Source: an uncultured Clostridia bacterium
GTDB taxonomy: Bacteria > Bacillota > Clostridia > UMGS1810
Assembly: GCA_934481345.1 (NCBI GenBank)
Contig: CAKSPF010000013.1
Location: 1 to 43,548, forward strand
Direction: 5' to 3'
Length of the DNA: 43,548 nt
Shown here: one piece after another, positions 43,381 to 43,548 of the stretch
Numbering within the stretch: the stretch's first letter is position 1
How the letters are laid out: the number at the start of each line of letters is the position of its first letter
Position numbers and translations under genes: made by a program
Notes under the pieces: model-generated
Told to the model about the DNA's origin: nothing
Seen by the model: only the letters and a program-made list of their open reading frames with translations
The model's database searches: none

Positions 43381-43548
43381 TTTTTTTATTTTTTTCGCTT
43401 TTTGCCCTCTTAGGGTTCAAGTCCCTTTTATTTTACATAAAAAAAGTGAAACTCAAAAATGAACCTCTTTAACGGTATATGCCGCAGGCAACCGTGAAAA
43501 GTTGGTAGTGCAGCGGAGGCGTTATGCGTGCGTTTACAAGCGCATAGC
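43381..43548. other. Unassigned end of window
   Basis: AT-rich sequence upstream of the T-box promoter. I see no open frame with a good start. AGGGTTCAAGTCCCT (43412-43426) looks like a tRNA T-arm, but no tRNA body surrounds it. The last 80 bases contain small hairpins (for example TATGCG with CGCATA near the edge), possibly the start of a structured RNA or a terminator that continues past the window. Confidence 0.3.

Noticed and set aside
43412..43426. tRNA gene suggested by a T-arm-like sequence
   Set aside because: No anticodon arm, D arm or acceptor stem surrounds it; flanking sequence is T-rich.

Overview
This 43.5 kb window looks like a chromosomal segment of an anaerobic, low-to-mid GC Clostridia-type Firmicute. 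The signs are a tRNA-Trp T-box leader, AGGAGG ribosome binding sites, sigma-A promoters with 17-base spacers, an ANTAR antiterminator, LL-diaminopimelate aminotransferase, ferredoxin-linked indolepyruvate oxidoreductase and a flavodiiron protein. I see no rRNA, tRNA, insertion sequence, CRISPR array or prophage. Species cannot be fixed from the sequence alone.

Layout. 1-2300 (minus): greA-lysS. 2301-3549 (minus): an anchored ComEC-type metallo-beta-lactamase protein. 3575-3911: four identical extended -10 promoter motifs, each separated by hairpins. 4042-11339 (minus): a six-gene aromatic (arylacetate) operon, ACT protein-paaK-iorB-iorA-acyl-CoA ligase-sodium symporter. 11489-15874 (plus): DUF5685-like protein, J-domain protein and a membrane protein, then tyrS-rodA. 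15881-16330: a probable type I toxin-antitoxin locus with a 24-residue hydrophobic peptide and an antisense RNA. 16428-18339 (minus): asnS with a CYTH-domain protein. 18523-22944 (plus): citrate synthase, a two-gene chromate-type transporter, flavodiiron protein, AlkD-like protein. 22963-26503 (minus): AEC transporter-metA, then cardiolipin synthase. 26795-41558 (plus): a nitrogen and amino acid block of gltB-gltD, a glutamine synthetase-like gene, an ANTAR regulator, carA, a carB-dapF fused frame and dapL. 41605-43341 (minus): TrpB2-type tryptophan synthase beta under a Trp T-box.

How the genes fit together. GOGAT supplies glutamate, carbamoyl phosphate synthase consumes glutamine, and dapF/dapL make meso-diaminopimelate for the cell wall and lysine. 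The aromatic operon would oxidatively decarboxylate arylpyruvates to aryl-CoA and reduced ferredoxin. The AMP-forming ligases link free aromatic acids to CoA.

The most interesting candidate system is at 33149-35177. A glutamine synthetase homologue has lost nearly all its metal ligands. It is co-transcribed with an ANTAR protein whose receiver domain lacks the phospho-acceptor aspartate, behind a leader carrying an intrinsic terminator. The gltB leader also carries one. This suggests a ligand-sensing pseudoenzyme controlling an antiterminator, by analogy with AmiC/AmiR. The carB-dapF fusion, the promoter-hairpin array and the toxin-antitoxin locus are the next most notable.
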